Part shown: piece after piece, positions 33,363-45,550 of the stretch
How positions within the stretch are numbered: position 1 is the stretch's first letter
Layout: the number at the start of each line of letters is the position of its first letter
Assembly (NCBI GenBank): GCA_039720395.1
Contig: CM077828.1
Location: 26,764,717 to 26,828,716 of the forward strand
DNA from: Liquidambar formosana
Taxonomy: Eukaryota; Streptophyta; Magnoliopsida; Saxifragales; Altingiaceae
DNA: 64,000 nucleotides
Direction of reading: 5' to 3'
The notes under the pieces: generated by a model
Database searches by the model: none
What the model was told of the DNA's origin: nothing
What the model saw: only the letters and a program-made list of their open reading frames with translations
Program-made: the position numbers and the translations under genes

Positions 33363-34150
33363 GTGGCTATTAAGGGAGCAAATCTTTTAATTTCCAAGTG
33401 CATGAGGAATTCTGTATCTGAGTTGGTGATTCTACATTCTTTTGGTATTCATGGTAAGCCAAATCGAGCTCCCAAAATCACACAAGTGGTTTGGCAACCC
33501 CTGTTGCCTAGTTGGGTCAAGGTTAATACTGACGAAGTAGCAAAAGGTTTCCCTGCAAGGCCAGCAGGCTTTGGGGTTGTTTTTAGGAATTGTTGTGGCT
33601 TTGTGTTAGGAGCTTTCTCTAATACATTGGGGATTTCCTCTTCAGAGTTTGCGGAATTAATGGCTGTGATTCGTGCAATTGATCTGGCTTGGCAAAAGGG
33701 TGGCATTCGTTATGGTTGGAATGTGATTCTTCATTGGTTTTAAGTTATTTTGATCTTGCTAAATCAAATATCCCATGGCAGCTGTGGACCCAATGGAATA
33801 ATAGTATGTCTCCTTAGCCAAATGAATTTTCGATGTTCTCATATTTTCATGGAAGGTAATATACCAGCTGATAAGCTAGCTAATAGAGGTGTTGCTTCTT
33901 CAAGTTTTATTTGGTGGGATTTTGTTCCAAATTTCATTACTCCTGACGTTACATATGAATGCAATGGTCTCCTTTATTATCGATTTAGATCTTCGTTTTG
34001 GGGTTTCAATGCTCATTTTTCTTTCATTTTATTTGTGAGTTGGGTTGTGGCACTTTATAAACCACCAAGACCATATTTTGTTCTTTTATTTTTTTTCCTT
34101 TCAATTTGAAATTAAAAATAATAATAATAATAAATAAATAAAAAGAAGAA
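33363..34150 (+). pseudogene. 5'-truncated LINE with frameshifted RNase H domain
   Basis: The plus strand encodes a plant RVT_3-type RNase H: WVKVNTDEVAKGFPARPAGF, then GVVFRN, GAFS, AELMAVIRAIDLAWQKG in 33363-33743. After a frame break it resumes with FRCSHIFMEGNIPADKLANRG and WWDFVP in the following frame (33750-34109). An A-rich, AATAATAATA tail follows at about 34110-34150. The first catalytic Asp region reads NTDE. Reverse transcriptase is absent. This is the most complete of three such fragments in the window. Confidence 0.75.
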
Positions 34151-34459
34151 GAAAGAAGAACAGTGATGGAGGTCATCCTGTTACCTACTTCTTCATCTTG
34201 TGTGCAGCTTAATTCAATCATGGACTGTCATCTCATATTCTCATATATATAACTATATAAGGGGCAAACTTGAAAACAAAACGAAGAGTCAAGCATAAAG
34301 CTAAAAAAAAATCCATGAAAGAGCTAAGGTGCTTTACTATGAGACCTACAAGAATCACAAAGGCCAACATTAAATTTTAAATGTAATAAGGCAGCACTCG
34401 CAGAAAGACCCATGCAGATAAAAAATTGTAATTTTTTAGTGTGGACTATATTTAAAAGA

Positions 34460-35020
34460 AAAAAAAAAAAAAAAACACGGAGCGAATCATGTCAAACCAC
34501 GAATTGACAAAATGCTATTGTCCAAACTTTACGGAACATCATCAACAAATACTTCTCCAGTTTTTCTTCATATCACACATAGGGAACGATCATGCTTTGC
34601 CTTCTACATAAATTGCACACCAACCCTTTTTACAGAGCTGGACTTCCCAGAAACACAAAGTCTTGATGGTAAAACACATCGAATAATTAAAAACCTGTAG
34701 TCCAATAGTAACAAGAGAGAACTAAGCAGAATCGACGCGTATATGATATATGCTATCTATCTTAATTGATTCCACTCAATAAATAGAAGACGAAAATATA
34801 CCGAAGAGAGTTAAATTACCACAACCAACCCTACTGTGAAATCTTATTTTGGGATTATTAAATACTACTTTATAATTTGTTGAAAAGAATGATAATGAGT
34901 AAACCAAAAATAAAAATAAAAGAAACAAAACGAATGATAATGTGATGGTAGTTGGCTTGCGTGAAGCATTTTATCCTATTTTTGTTTGGCATTAGTCTTG
35001 TGGAAAGTTTTCTTTGCAAA
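34460..35020. repeat. Older diverged copy of the region 3' of the NLR
   Basis: Aligns with 16770-17380 (and 61430-62010): both contain AACCACGAAT, ACTTCTCCAGTT, GAGCTGGACTTCCC, TTGATGGTAA, CCACTCAATA, ACAACCAACCCTACT and TTTATAATTTGTTGAAA in the same order. It is far more diverged than copies 1 and 2 from each other, indicating an earlier duplication whose genes have gone. Confidence 0.75.
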
Positions 35021-35858
35021 GAGGCATGGTTAGCGAGACACATTTTCTTTCCACCATTTACATTTTGGACTGGTACGTGTTTCATTATCACGTAGCATGC
35101 ATGGTTTGAATTTCTTGGCCTAAACTCAACATTGACTTGGAATTTGTCATAAGTTGGCCCAAATTCCTCGAATTTTCCATTCATCTGGCCAAAATAAATG
35201 CAAGCAAAAATTTTACGATCGTTTGAATTAATGTTTCCTAGGAAAAATATATATATATATAGACATGAGCTTATATCAACACGTGTTGATGAGAATATAA
35301 CCGTATCTATATAGATATATATACAAAATAGATTTTCAATTGTATCGATAATATACTTCTATGAACCCCATATATTTACTCCAAGTCAATTCAAAGAGTC
35401 TACTAAAATTAGAAATCTTATGACTAAATATGGAAAGAACGCGTTTATCAAACTAAAAAGAAAGAGAAAATTGAATTATCGAAGGGATCATTTTATTTTC
35501 ATATGTTTGAGATAATAAAATCATAATTCGATCATACTTTTAGCTAGAACTGCTTATTGTAAACACCATGGTAACACGTAATTTAGGCGCAATTTTTGAT
35601 TGCTAATAAAGCATGAAAATCGACCGGTATACCAACATAGGGTAATTTCAACTTAATCAAAAATACATATTAAGCATTCTAATTCATGTGGACCACCGCA
35701 CTTGCTATCGCTACATTTGGTTTCATCGATCGATTAATATGGCATTATTGGACAGCCAAGAAGGGATTTTTTATTTTCAAAATTCCATCCTCCTAGCTAG
35801 TGGAGCTCTTCAAGGTGCATGCAGTTGCTTAATTAAAGATCCTTCAATTCAAAACACT
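35021..35858. other. Gene-free stretch 3' of the bHLH gene
   Basis: No other gene is supported. It should include the 3' untranslated region of the minus-strand bHLH gene near 35858. TA-repeats occur at about 35251-35262. Confidence 0.45.
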
Positions 35859-38800
35859 TTAGCAAATCAGCTCCCGCAGTCTCTGCCATACCCTTGAAGT
35901 GTCTACTCCTACTCTTGAAATTTTGACCTAAAATTTCATCAAATGAAAGTTATTTTTATTAGTAAATCATGCTTGATTTTCATCAATCTTAATTGTATCA
36001 ATAATAATAATAATTACCTGAGCATGGAGGGTGTGGAAAATTTTGTCACCAACAGTAGAAAAGCTAGCATTTACAACTTCAGCTCCTTCTTCTTCAAGAA
36101 TAACAATGACTTCATATAACATGAAGTTCTTCTTCAACCCACTAATCAAAACCACTTCTAAACTAGAACCCAAGTCTCTTAATTCGACCACGGGCAATAT
36201 TAAGCCGGCCATCATCGGCTCTGTAATATTACCAGTACTAATTCCTGTATTGCCCATTGCTAGTTGCTTCATCCCCTTTAATTCCTCTATTCTTTCTCTC
36301 AATTTCTTTATGTAAGTGGCGGCCTGATCAAGCTGATCTTGTTGTGATACCATGTCCTAATTTTAAACAAAAAAAATAAAAAATTAATTACAAAAAGTTG
36401 AGGCGATTTAGATTATAACAGCTAAATAAGAAGTTTGAAAATATAATATAGAAATTAAACCCTACAAAGAAAAAGAGGAAGAAAAAATAAGTCTTCTGGT
36501 CACAGATCTGTTATCATTTTATTCAATTTATTGCAAAAATACATGTGTCAGACTTGCAAATTAACCCATCCGTACGCTTCGCTGACTGAAATTTAAGGCT
36601 TACAAATATGAGTGACCAATATTTCCTTGCTTGGTAGTTGTCCCAGCACAGCCTGTGGTTCTGATTACCAGTTGGGTAGTGTTTTTTACAATGCAAACAA
36701 AACTTGTATTAATTTGGATGGGTGATGTTGCCCATTGTTTCCTTCTAAGGAGTGAGGTAGGGTGGGCCAAAAAAACAAAATGATAAAGATGAATTGCAAT
36801 ATTTGAAGGTCAGGTACGGTTGAAAGTTAAGACAATTAAAGGAGCACAAAGGTGAACTCCATAAAAAGCACCTTCAAAGAAGAATGACTTCTAATGGTCA
36901 CTAGAATGATTTTTAGGAGACTAATTCAAATTTATTAATCAAAGTACATATATATATATATATATATAGAGTATAATATTTTAAATAAATACTTCTCTTT
37001 CAGCCTACAAGATGACCATTAATTATCAACTTCATCTATATAGAAAATGGTACCAACTATATAAGAGAATCACTTGGACACTTGAAATGTTTGTAATTTA
37101 TGGCATAATCTTCAATTCACAACTTATAGAAGAATTTAAAGTCAGCCTATATAAGAATCAACTAAACATATATAATATTTCTTTTGGAAAACCTAATTTT
37201 GAAGTTTCCACTAGTAGCAATAACCCATGGAAATTGATGGAGACAGGCAATATAAGAATTCGAAGGAGGAGAAGGAAGTTTAATTAGTTTGTAGAGTTAT
37301 AAAAAAAAATAATAATAAATAAATTGATGGTGAAGCTAGAAGAAGAATATTCCAATAGCCTAGGAATTTTTATTAGGCAGTTTTTAAGAGATAAAAATTC
37401 ACCAAAAACAAAGGAATTGGTTTTTTTTTTTTTAATTAAAAAAATTCTTTTCATTTTTGGTGATAAAATCTAAAAATAATTGAACTATAGTCCACATCAA
37501 TTAACCAAATACAAAAATAAGAAAAGTTACGCGCGCTAGTCTCAATCATGCAAGGACCAAATTTGTAATAAGATGTTTTGTTAAAATAGACATATATGTA
37601 AGAGAACAAGTGTTTGTTTTGTTTTTACCATAAGATATCATCAAAAGAAATAAGCATAGTACTTGCATTATCAACAGCATATATATCAGCTGTAATAATG
37701 AAATTGTAAATTTAACTTCATTTACGGTGTTACATCCATGTGTGAGATCGATAGGATGAAAAACTTTAAAATGGTACTATAACAAAATAATGCAAAGAAG
37801 GTAAAAATTGAACCAATCATCTAAAAAAGGAGGAAATTTTTGTGGTTTAGATTGAACGGCATTGAAGAGAAGAGACACAAAGTTTTGACAAAGCAAGGCA
37901 CAAAATTTAATAATTGAAGAGAACGCGGCCAATGAAATAAAATCGGACATTAAAGGGGTTGAGAAAGTGTCAAGGGACTAAAAGTTGAGACATAAAATTA
38001 TAGAAGAGGAACAAGAAGAGAAATGACTGATGGAAAGAGTACGTAGCAGCGTGGATCGCTTAACCAACATACTGAAAGTGGACAGTGGAAAGTGCTCATA
38101 TAAGGAAATACTAGATCGAAATAGCTAGATGAAATATAACAATCATATATATATGAAAAACTTCTTGAAGGGACTGTCACACCAAGGATTGGTCTTACAA
38201 GGAAAAAAGAAAGAATGAAAGCAAGCAAGCGCCATTCTTTATCTAAGTTGTCCCAATTTTTCATATCCGTTGACATGGCAATGACTTTTTTGAAATTTCT
38301 AATTGTCATAATAGTGGTCATTTTGTTTCAAAATGAAATGAAAAATGATAACCTAAATGACAATGATACAATGACCTTTATAAAACCGATGGCATAATCT
38401 TGGCCTTTTATTTTTTGAAAATAGCTAAAATACAATAAAACTTCAAAATTGGGATCCCAATTATATGTATCATATAATCCATAACAAAAACACATTAAAC
38501 CATAATCCTGGCCATTTTATTTGTAAATGGATTGGGGGAAAAAAAAATTGCTAACCCATATAAATCAAGATGATCGATTATTTCTTGGGAGAAAAACAAA
38601 CTTCTCACTATAGTTATCTTTATCAATTAATGCACTAAAAATGTATTTTTGAAAATGTTTCTGGAACTACGGAAAGCGGTGACAAACTGGTAATTAATTC
38701 ATGTCAGCTGCTTCGGGCATAATTTATTTCAGCCAGGACGGGTATGAGCTAGCTCTTGTTCCTCTTCCAAGGTTTCCTATAGAATTCAGTAAGTCAAATC

Positions 38801-38996
38801 CTCTCTATGAGAGAGAGAGTGAGAGAGAGAGAGAGAGAGAGATGGAGAGAGGGGGTACCTTGGAGGAGGGTTTGAAGTGGTGGGGAGGAATGAGAGAACC
38901 AAGCTTGAAACAAAGACCTTTCATGTGAATTCTCCGATTCCTCTCGACAGTCTTTCGATCAAGTTTTGACTGTTCTGAACTACTACTCTTCTTCAT
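35859..38996 (-). CDS. bHLH transcription factor, bHLH162/118-like
   Basis: Three exons are inferred: 38859-38996 (46 codons), 36018-36356 (113 codons) and 35859-35927 (22 codons plus stop), giving 181 residues. Borders are AAG-GTACCC / TTAG-GACATG and CAG-GTAATT / TTTTAG-GTCAAA, all phase 0. Exon 1 holds the basic region and helix 1 (DRKTVERNRRIHMK, then LCFKLGSLIPP). Exon 2 starts DMVSQQDQLDQAATYIKKL (helix 2), followed by an ACT-like C-terminal part. Exon 3 ends SRVWQRLRELIC. In the basic region the DNA-contacting Glu and the two Arg are present, but the His found in most E-box-binding bHLHs is replaced, as in this subfamily. It is expected to be a nuclear DNA-binding dimer; its targets cannot be inferred. 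Intron 1 is long (2502 bp) and starts in a GA microsatellite. Not duplicated in this window. Confidence 0.85.
36357..38858 (-). other. bHLH intron 1
   Basis: A 2502-bp AT-rich intron with a TA-repeat at about 36947-36968 and a (GA)n tract at 38805-38850, directly beside the splice donor. No transposon ends or nested gene are recognised. Confidence 0.6.
38805..38850. repeat. (GA)n microsatellite beside bHLH donor
   Basis: Interrupted GA repeat beginning about 8 bases inside intron 1 of the bHLH gene (CT-repeat in the sense strand). Confidence 0.9.
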
Positions 38997-39181
38997 CCTT
39001 TAATTTATTACTCTTAAATAAAATCTTTAATTGCTTCTCTCTCACTCTGTATTATATATCCAGAGAAAACAAACTCACACCACAGAACCAAAACCAAAAC
39101 AAAAAAACACTGCAGCACAACAACAACAGATTTGATGAGCATAGCAGATAGAAGGGCCATGGAATTTGAAGTGTCTCTCTC

Positions 39182-39190
39182 TATATATAG
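39182..39190 (-). promoter_or_regulatory. Possible TATA box of the bHLH gene
   Basis: TATATATAG on the plus strand (self-complementary core) lies about 186 bp upstream of the bHLH start codon, within a CT-rich stretch. The distance is compatible with a TATA box and leader, but nothing else confirms it. Confidence 0.35.
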
Positions 39191-39199
39191 AGAAGAAGG

Positions 39200-40154
39200 T
39201 AAAACAGGAGAAGGGCAGGGTTCAGACGAGCGAGTAAGCGAATGAGACTGGAAACCTCTGTTGTCAAAGGCAGGTGGGTTCCACCAAAACCTCTCTCCCT
39301 CTCAAGTCTCAATACCCCGTTGTATTGGACCTGTAGATTTTTGCCCTTTGCATCTATGTGTTGTGGTTTGCAGCTTCCTCATGACCGGATTGGCGGCTCA
39401 CAGCTGACCCTTGACTCTTCGTGGAACCACGCGCGTATTCACCGGCTACTTTTTATAGAGGAATTATATCATGCCAATATACCCGGCGGCGCCCCTTCAA
39501 ATATTAATACTCCAAAATAATAAGTTCAGGAAATAATTATCAAAATAGCTTGAGTGGTCAGACCTAAATGTGCTCCTCAGGAGTTATAAATATGTTGCCC
39601 AATGATCGTAAGTTCGAATTTTCATAAATATCACTGTTTGTGTGAACGATTTCTACTTACATTTTCTCTTTTCAAAGTTTTGTATGGCTGATAATCTTTT
39701 AACTAAGAACAAAACAATGTGATAATAAACTTATCAAATTTGATTAGTTTGATTGCTTGTGACTTACAAGTAAAATAATAGATATATATGTGTGTGTGTG
39801 CTTGCGCACGAGAGAGAGATTTGAGTGAGTATTTAGGATAGAATGAGGGGTTGGTATACAAATAAATTTTTTACAGAGAGTTTTGAGGTGGAAGAAAATG
39901 GTAAACTTGATATCAAGAAGGAAATAAATAATAATAATGGGGGCCAATACATAAATAATCTAAATAGATAAAATTGAAATAAAATAAAATTTGTGTGAGG
40001 GCCATGGCCCCCACTTGCCCCTATGTGGCTCAGCCACTGCGTGCAAGTCTGAATTGCATCTCACATAGGTTATTAGAAGATTAGTCTGGATTCAAATCTT
40101 GATAGGAATATATAAGACATGGAATACCCAAATCATCGATCTAAAAAGGGGGAA

Positions 40155-40200
<46 letters not shown>

Positions 40201-40777
40201 TATGACACTCATTGCATATCGGTACTTGAATGTTGGAAAAATATCGTATCCCACATTGATTAAATATAAAATTTGACATTGTTTCGTATATACAAGTTTA
40301 AGCCCTTAAATTAATAGTTTAGATTATTATTTTTTGAAACTTAATTAACATGGTGTCTCTATTTTATGTTTGAATTAAAAGTAAAATTAGATTTCATTTT
40401 GCATCATTAGTCCTTTGAAGATAGTATACACCCAACCCGTTGGAGCTTCACCATTAATTAATTGGAAGGAAAATATATGACCTCTAAGGGCAATGTAGAT
40501 GACAAAGGACCGTGACCTACTTAAAAACTGTAAGTCCTAAGTTTTAGTGTCCATTCCTTCATTATCGGACACACAGGCTTGTGCCTGATCGACTTGGGAT
40601 TAGATTTCTTCTTTATTTGCCAAACATGAGTATCTAAAGCCTACTCCAACCAAAATTTAGGTCCAAAGTAGTCCCACTATGCCTATACCTATACTATTAT
40701 TTGAATGACCAATATATAATTTATTTTTTAAACACAGATATTTTAAATTCAAACTCTTCCTTCACTATACCACTTAT
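39200..40777. other. Gene-free stretch upstream of the bHLH gene
   Basis: No gene is supported. It contains an (AT)n tract at 40163-40198. Near 39985-40042, GGCCATGGCCCCCACTTGCC and a following GGCTCAGCCACTGC resemble the right end of a CAGTGGC-type hAT MITE, but I find no matching left end. 40230-40310 (ATCCCACATTGATTAAATAT) resembles the start of many plant LTRs and is similar to 27280-27350; both look like short relics. Confidence 0.4.
40163..40198. repeat. (AT)n microsatellite
   Basis: Uninterrupted AT dinucleotide repeat of about 36 bases. Confidence 0.95.
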
Positions 40778-41922
40778 ACACATTTTTACTTTAATTAATT
40801 TGAATTTAGAGAACAATAATGCTTTCGAGAGGAAAAAATGAAATTCTTTTTAAACAAAGGAAATAATTTAGTTCGGACTCTAAAAAGACGTATGAATTAA
40901 ATGGTTCTTAGCAATCTAGAAGACGAACTTCAATTACTGCAGTGCAGAATATATATATATATATATAGTTGTTTGGTCGGTTCTCAAATTATATATGCTT
41001 CCATTTGAATTTTTGAGTCTCCCAAAAGAATAACAAAAAATGTGATACGTGCCTATGTTGAAGCATTTCTGGTTTGACCTCCAAATCCGAGAGAACAAGA
41101 CTTGACATTTGGTTTTTATAATTGAACCGTTGTTCTTAATGTTGCAATCCGCATAGTTGAATTTCGTTTAAATGTGAAAATTGGAATTTCACAAAATTTG
41201 TCATGTGGATGATGTGGGGGACCTTTGGTACTAATCAAGAAGGCTAGGAAACAGAAAATACATCTAGTATGACTCTATTGCTCTTAACTTCTTATTAATA
41301 TTACACATTACACAAGCAGGGAAATGGTCCGGTCCCGGTTAACCCAAAAAACACAAAAATAAAAAAATAAAAAAAAAGAAAAAAAGAAGGGAAATGGTCC
41401 CTCATCATCCTCGCCTTAGTAAATGTCAAAAATAGCCCTCCTCTCTTTTGCAATTGCCCTTTCCAACTATATTGTTCTTTAATTTTTTTCTAATTCTTTC
41501 TCAAATGATGTAACTGTTGATTTGCCCTTGTTATTCATCTACATGTTGAAGTGGCATTAGAAAAAGAAATTAAGAATGAATAGCACCAGCCTTTATGGCA
41601 TCCCAATTTAGTATATTTTATATATTATTGAAAATACGAATCCATCACATTGAATAGAAAAATTCAAAAGAGTAATGAGCATCATATCACAAATGAGAGT
41701 AAAAACAAAAAATATTAGCATTTCAATAATTTCTAGAAATTGAATCTATAACGTGAATCATAATGCTAACTCCAATTTTTTTAAATAGACTTACTCAAGA
41801 TGATAGATTTGTGTTTTCAATTTTATATAAAATGCATTTAAATTATTTAATTTTCATTTGGACATCCATGTGGGCCTAAATATTCACCGCCCACTTCTTT
41901 TTCCATACCTTTCTTCTATTCT

Positions 41923-41977
<55 letters not shown>

Positions 41978-42198
41978 GAGGTGAAAGCCAAGACAAGAGC
42001 CATGAATATAATGTCAACGTGACTATTTGCTGTTGTTGATAGTCATGGTGCTGAATTTTCCTCTCGTTGATTTCCACGAAGTGGTAATTTTGTTTTTGTT
42101 TTAGTTTTAGTTTTTTTTTTTTTTTTTTTTCTTTAAAATGCGAAGGAATTGCCACATAGGCACTTTGATCCACGTGCGGGTGCATGCGTGATTAGATT
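40778..42198. repeat. Local duplication, block A
   Basis: 1.4-kb block from ACACATTT to GCATGCGTGATTAGATT, repeated in the same order at 42389-45759. It lacks three insertions present in block B and so keeps their empty or near-empty sites. It contains a (GA)n tract at 41921-41974. No gene is recognised. Confidence 0.9.
41921..41974. repeat. (GA)n microsatellite in block A
   Basis: About 54 bases of uninterrupted GA; the matching tract in block B (45517-45547) is shorter. Confidence 0.95.
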
Positions 42199-42660
42199 GA
42201 TTTTGTCTTTCCGGGGCATTCATATTACAGCTAACCAATTTATTGCATGGATCCAACATCTTGCAAATATGATTAGGGAGCTCTATACATTTTGATGGGA
42301 CGATATTTTATGGAGTGCGATCCCATTGGTGTTTCACGTCCACAGTGGACATATCAATTTTGATAAGAATCAACCATTAAAAAATGTTACACATTTGACT
42401 TTAATTAATTTGAATTCAGAGAACAATAATTAATGCTTTCGAGAGGAAAAAATGAAATTCTTTTTAAACAAAGGAAATCATTTAGTTCGGTCTCTACCGA
42501 TGTTCATGTATTATAATAATTACCCAAACAAGAGATCCTCATCTATTGAAAATTTTGGATTGTTAATCTTTTTTTTTTTCTTTTTTATACAAGAAAAAAA
42601 AAGAAAAAAAGGAAAAAAAAAAGAGAGACGTGTGAATTAAATGGTTCTTAGCATTCTAGA

Positions 42661-42851
42661 ATAGAGGAGAACTCCTTTATTCTATCAATTTAGGTTCGAT
42701 TCCTCTGGAAAGCATTCTAAGAATTAATTCCTGAATGCACCAGACCGATGTGGGAGAGTATACTCTTAAGATTGTCCGGAAAGAGATTTAATTAAGGTGC
42801 GTACAAACTGACCCGGACATCCTCTCAGTCAAAAAAAGAAAAAAAAAAAAA
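42661..42851 (+). mobile_element. tRNA-derived SINE in block B
   Basis: Inserted relative to block A. It has a B-box-like GGTTCGATTCC, an inner CCGATGTGGGAG segment, and a 3' part GACCCGGACATCC followed by a poly-A tail at 42831-42851; this 3' part resembles the conserved end of several plant SINE families. The target duplication is not clear because block A differs at the site. Confidence 0.6.
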
Positions 42852-43538
42852 CTTCAATTATTGCAGTGCAAAATATATATAGTTGTTTGGTCGGTTCTCA
42901 AATTATATATGCTTCCATTTTAATTTTTGAGTCTCCCGAAAGAATAACAAAAAATGTGATACGTGAATATGCCACCATTCCTATGTTGAAGTATTCTAAA
43001 TGTTGCAATCCGTATAGTTGAATTTCGTTTAAATGTGAACATTGGAATTTCACAAAAATTGTCATGTGGGGGACCTTTTCCTTTTTCATTTTATTCTTCC
43101 TGACTTTGGTACTAATCAAGAAGGATAGGGATCCAGTATGTACAAAAACAGGAAATACATCTAGTATCACTCTATTGCTCAAAAACAGAAATTACTTCTT
43201 ATTAATGGTCCCTCATCATCCTCGCCTTAGTAAATTTCAAAAATAGCCCTCCTCTCTTTTGCAATTGCATGCCTTTTCCAACTGTATTGTCCTTTAATTT
43301 TTGTTCTATACTTCTAGTTTCCCTCTCAAATAATGTACCTGTAGATTTGTTGTGTATTATATTTAAAAAGAACACACACACATACACACACACACACATA
43401 CATATATAGATGGATATTCATCTACATGCATGTTGAAGTGCCATTAGGGAAAGAAAATAGAGGAGAATTAGGGATGAATAGTAGCACACTTTAAGGCATC
43501 CCAATTTAGTATATTTTACATATTATTGAAGGTACGAA

Positions 43539-43875
43539 CAGGGGTGGAGTTAGGATTTATCTCCAATGGGGGTATTGTGCTATGATTCTAAGAGGTGGGA
43601 ATTGGGAACTAAAAGCTCTAGAAAGTTTTTTTTGAAAAAAATTAGTTTTTAGTAATCAGTTTCCAATTTAATACCAAAATAAAAGTTATTATTGTCAACT
43701 TATTACAAATTGACTGTAAATATTCTTTAAAATGAGTACTATCTTTCTCTTTTTGGCATTATGTTGAGAAATAATCATCAAATAGTAATATTCTCAAAAA
43801 AAAAAAAAAGAAAAAAAACCTTGGTTGAGCCAATGGGGGCACGTGCCCCCAAAGGCCCCTCTAGCTCCGCCCATG
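43539..43875. mobile_element. hAT-type MITE in block B
   Basis: The 337-bp element has ends CAGGGGTGGAGTTAGG and, on the reverse strand, CATGGGCGGAGCTAGAGG, and an exact 8-bp target duplication GGTACGAA (43531-43538 and 43876-43883). Block A has the unoccupied site near 41635. CAGKGGCGGAGC-type ends with 8-bp duplications are typical of hAT MITEs. Confidence 0.85.
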
Positions 43876-44026
43876 GGTACGAATCCCTACATTGAATAGA
43901 ACAATTCAAAAAAGTGATGGACATCATATCACAAATGAAAGTAAAAACAAAAAATATTAGCATTTCAATAATTTCTAGAAATTGATTCTATAACGTGAAT
44001 TATAGTGCTGACTCCAATTTTTTAAA

Positions 44027-45303
44027 GGGAAAATTAGCAATAACCCCTATTAGGGGTCCGCCTTTAGCAAAAAACCCTACTTAAGATTTAGTAATTTAAT
44101 AACCCCTTTTTTTAAGTTTTTATTTGTGATAAGGTAAATCTATGATTTTACATACCAACTATACCCTTTGTTTGACAATTCCGCATCTCACGTACAGCAA
44201 AAATGGGAAAAACATATTTCCATCTTAAGATATGGAAAATTAACCGTTTTTGGGGGATATGGTTTTGTGGGAGAGAGATTTTAACTCCATTATGTTTCTC
44301 TCTTTTCAAAACAGCACCGATGGAGGGAATTCAAAATTGAATTCCAAAATTTCCTCTCTCTTTAGGCGGTTGCAAGAGATTCCGTTTTGGTTGAAGGTGT
44401 TCATTGTTCATTTATTTCGATCGTTTTTCCCAGATTTTTGTTGAATCATTACTAGCAACAGTATCAAAGTACTGTTGTTAGTATTATAATATGTTTTTTG
44501 TACTATTAACTGTATCACTTCACTGTTGTTTTGAAAATAACCCATATATCATGCAATAGTACCAGATTACTGTTGAATCATTACTAGCAACAGTATCAGA
44601 ATACTGTTGTTAGTATTATAACATGTTTTAGTACTAGCAACAGTACTAAAAACAGTTGCTAGTACTAAAAACAGTGAACTGATGCTGTTGAAAATTTTGT
44701 TTATGACAATATCAAATAAACAAATGCAATAGGTTCCTTGCAAATGCAAATTTATGGTAGTGAGATCACGTTCAGCAAAAAAGAGGGGTAACTTTTCAAT
44801 GTAAAGAACCAAACGCTTAAAGAAGAAGAAGATTGGTCTGCCTTTTCAGATCTGATAATATAGCCGAATGCCTCCCCTCCTTTTCTTCTTCTTCTACTAC
44901 TTCGTCTACTTCTTCTTCTTCTTCTTCTTCTTCTTCCTCAAAACCATATTTCAATTTGTGTTCTCCAATTCGACTGGATCTGTTAGGAGGACGATCGTTT
45001 GTAAAGGAAAAACCCTAAAATAAATTATGGTGCTGTGTATAATGATGGAAACTGAATTTTTGGAAAGCTTTTGATGTGCTGTACGTTTCTATATTTTTGC
45101 CGAAAACAAAAGAACGTGTGAAGCTGGGAGTCCTCTTTTTTCGCCCGGATGTGTATTGTGGCATAGTTGTAAATTAAGGGAAGTTTTAAAAACAAGGGTC
45201 TATTAGTCTTTTTACTGTCAAATGGGGTTTTTACTAAACATCAGTTTTAATGGGTTCTATTATCTTAGAACTCTTATACATAGGGGTTTTGGCCAAAACT
45301 CCC
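44027..45303. mobile_element. Mutator-like non-autonomous element in block B
   Basis: The 1277-bp element has imperfect inverted ends (GGGAAAATTAGCAATAACCCCT and, on the reverse strand, GGGAGTTTTGGCCAAAACCCCT) and a perfect 9-bp target duplication TTTTTTAAA (44018-44026 and 45304-45312). Block A carries the unoccupied site near 41778. The interior has two copies of a segment of about 50 bp around CAACAGTATC and ACTGTTGTTAGTATTATAA (about 44455 and 44585), and a 61-codon plus-strand frame (44833-45018) with a serine run from a TCT/TTC repeat. No transposase. Confidence 0.88.
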
Positions 45304-45515
45304 TTTTTTAAAATAGATTTGCTTAAGATGATGTATTTGTGTATTCAATTTTATGTAAAATAAATTTAAATTATTTAATTTTCATTTAGACACCCATGTG
45401 GGCCTACATAATCACCGCCCCACTGTTTTTTTCCATACCTTTCTTATATTCTTATGGCCATAATCTTTCATTATTTTCCTTCATTAAGGAACAAATTAAA
45501 GTAGTGTCTTTTTGT

Positions 45516-45550
<35 letters not shown>

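Noticed and set aside
39242..39520. 92-codon plus-strand frame upstream of the bHLH gene
   Set aside because: No recognised family and divergent-promoter position only; not supported enough to call a gene.
40230..40320. LTR retrotransposon start (TGTTGGAAAAATATC ... ATCCCACATTGATTAAATAT)
   Set aside because: No second LTR, primer-binding site or internal domains; at most a short relic.
44833..45018. Serine-rich 61-codon frame as a gene
   Set aside because: Most of it is a TTC/TCT microsatellite inside a Mutator-like element.
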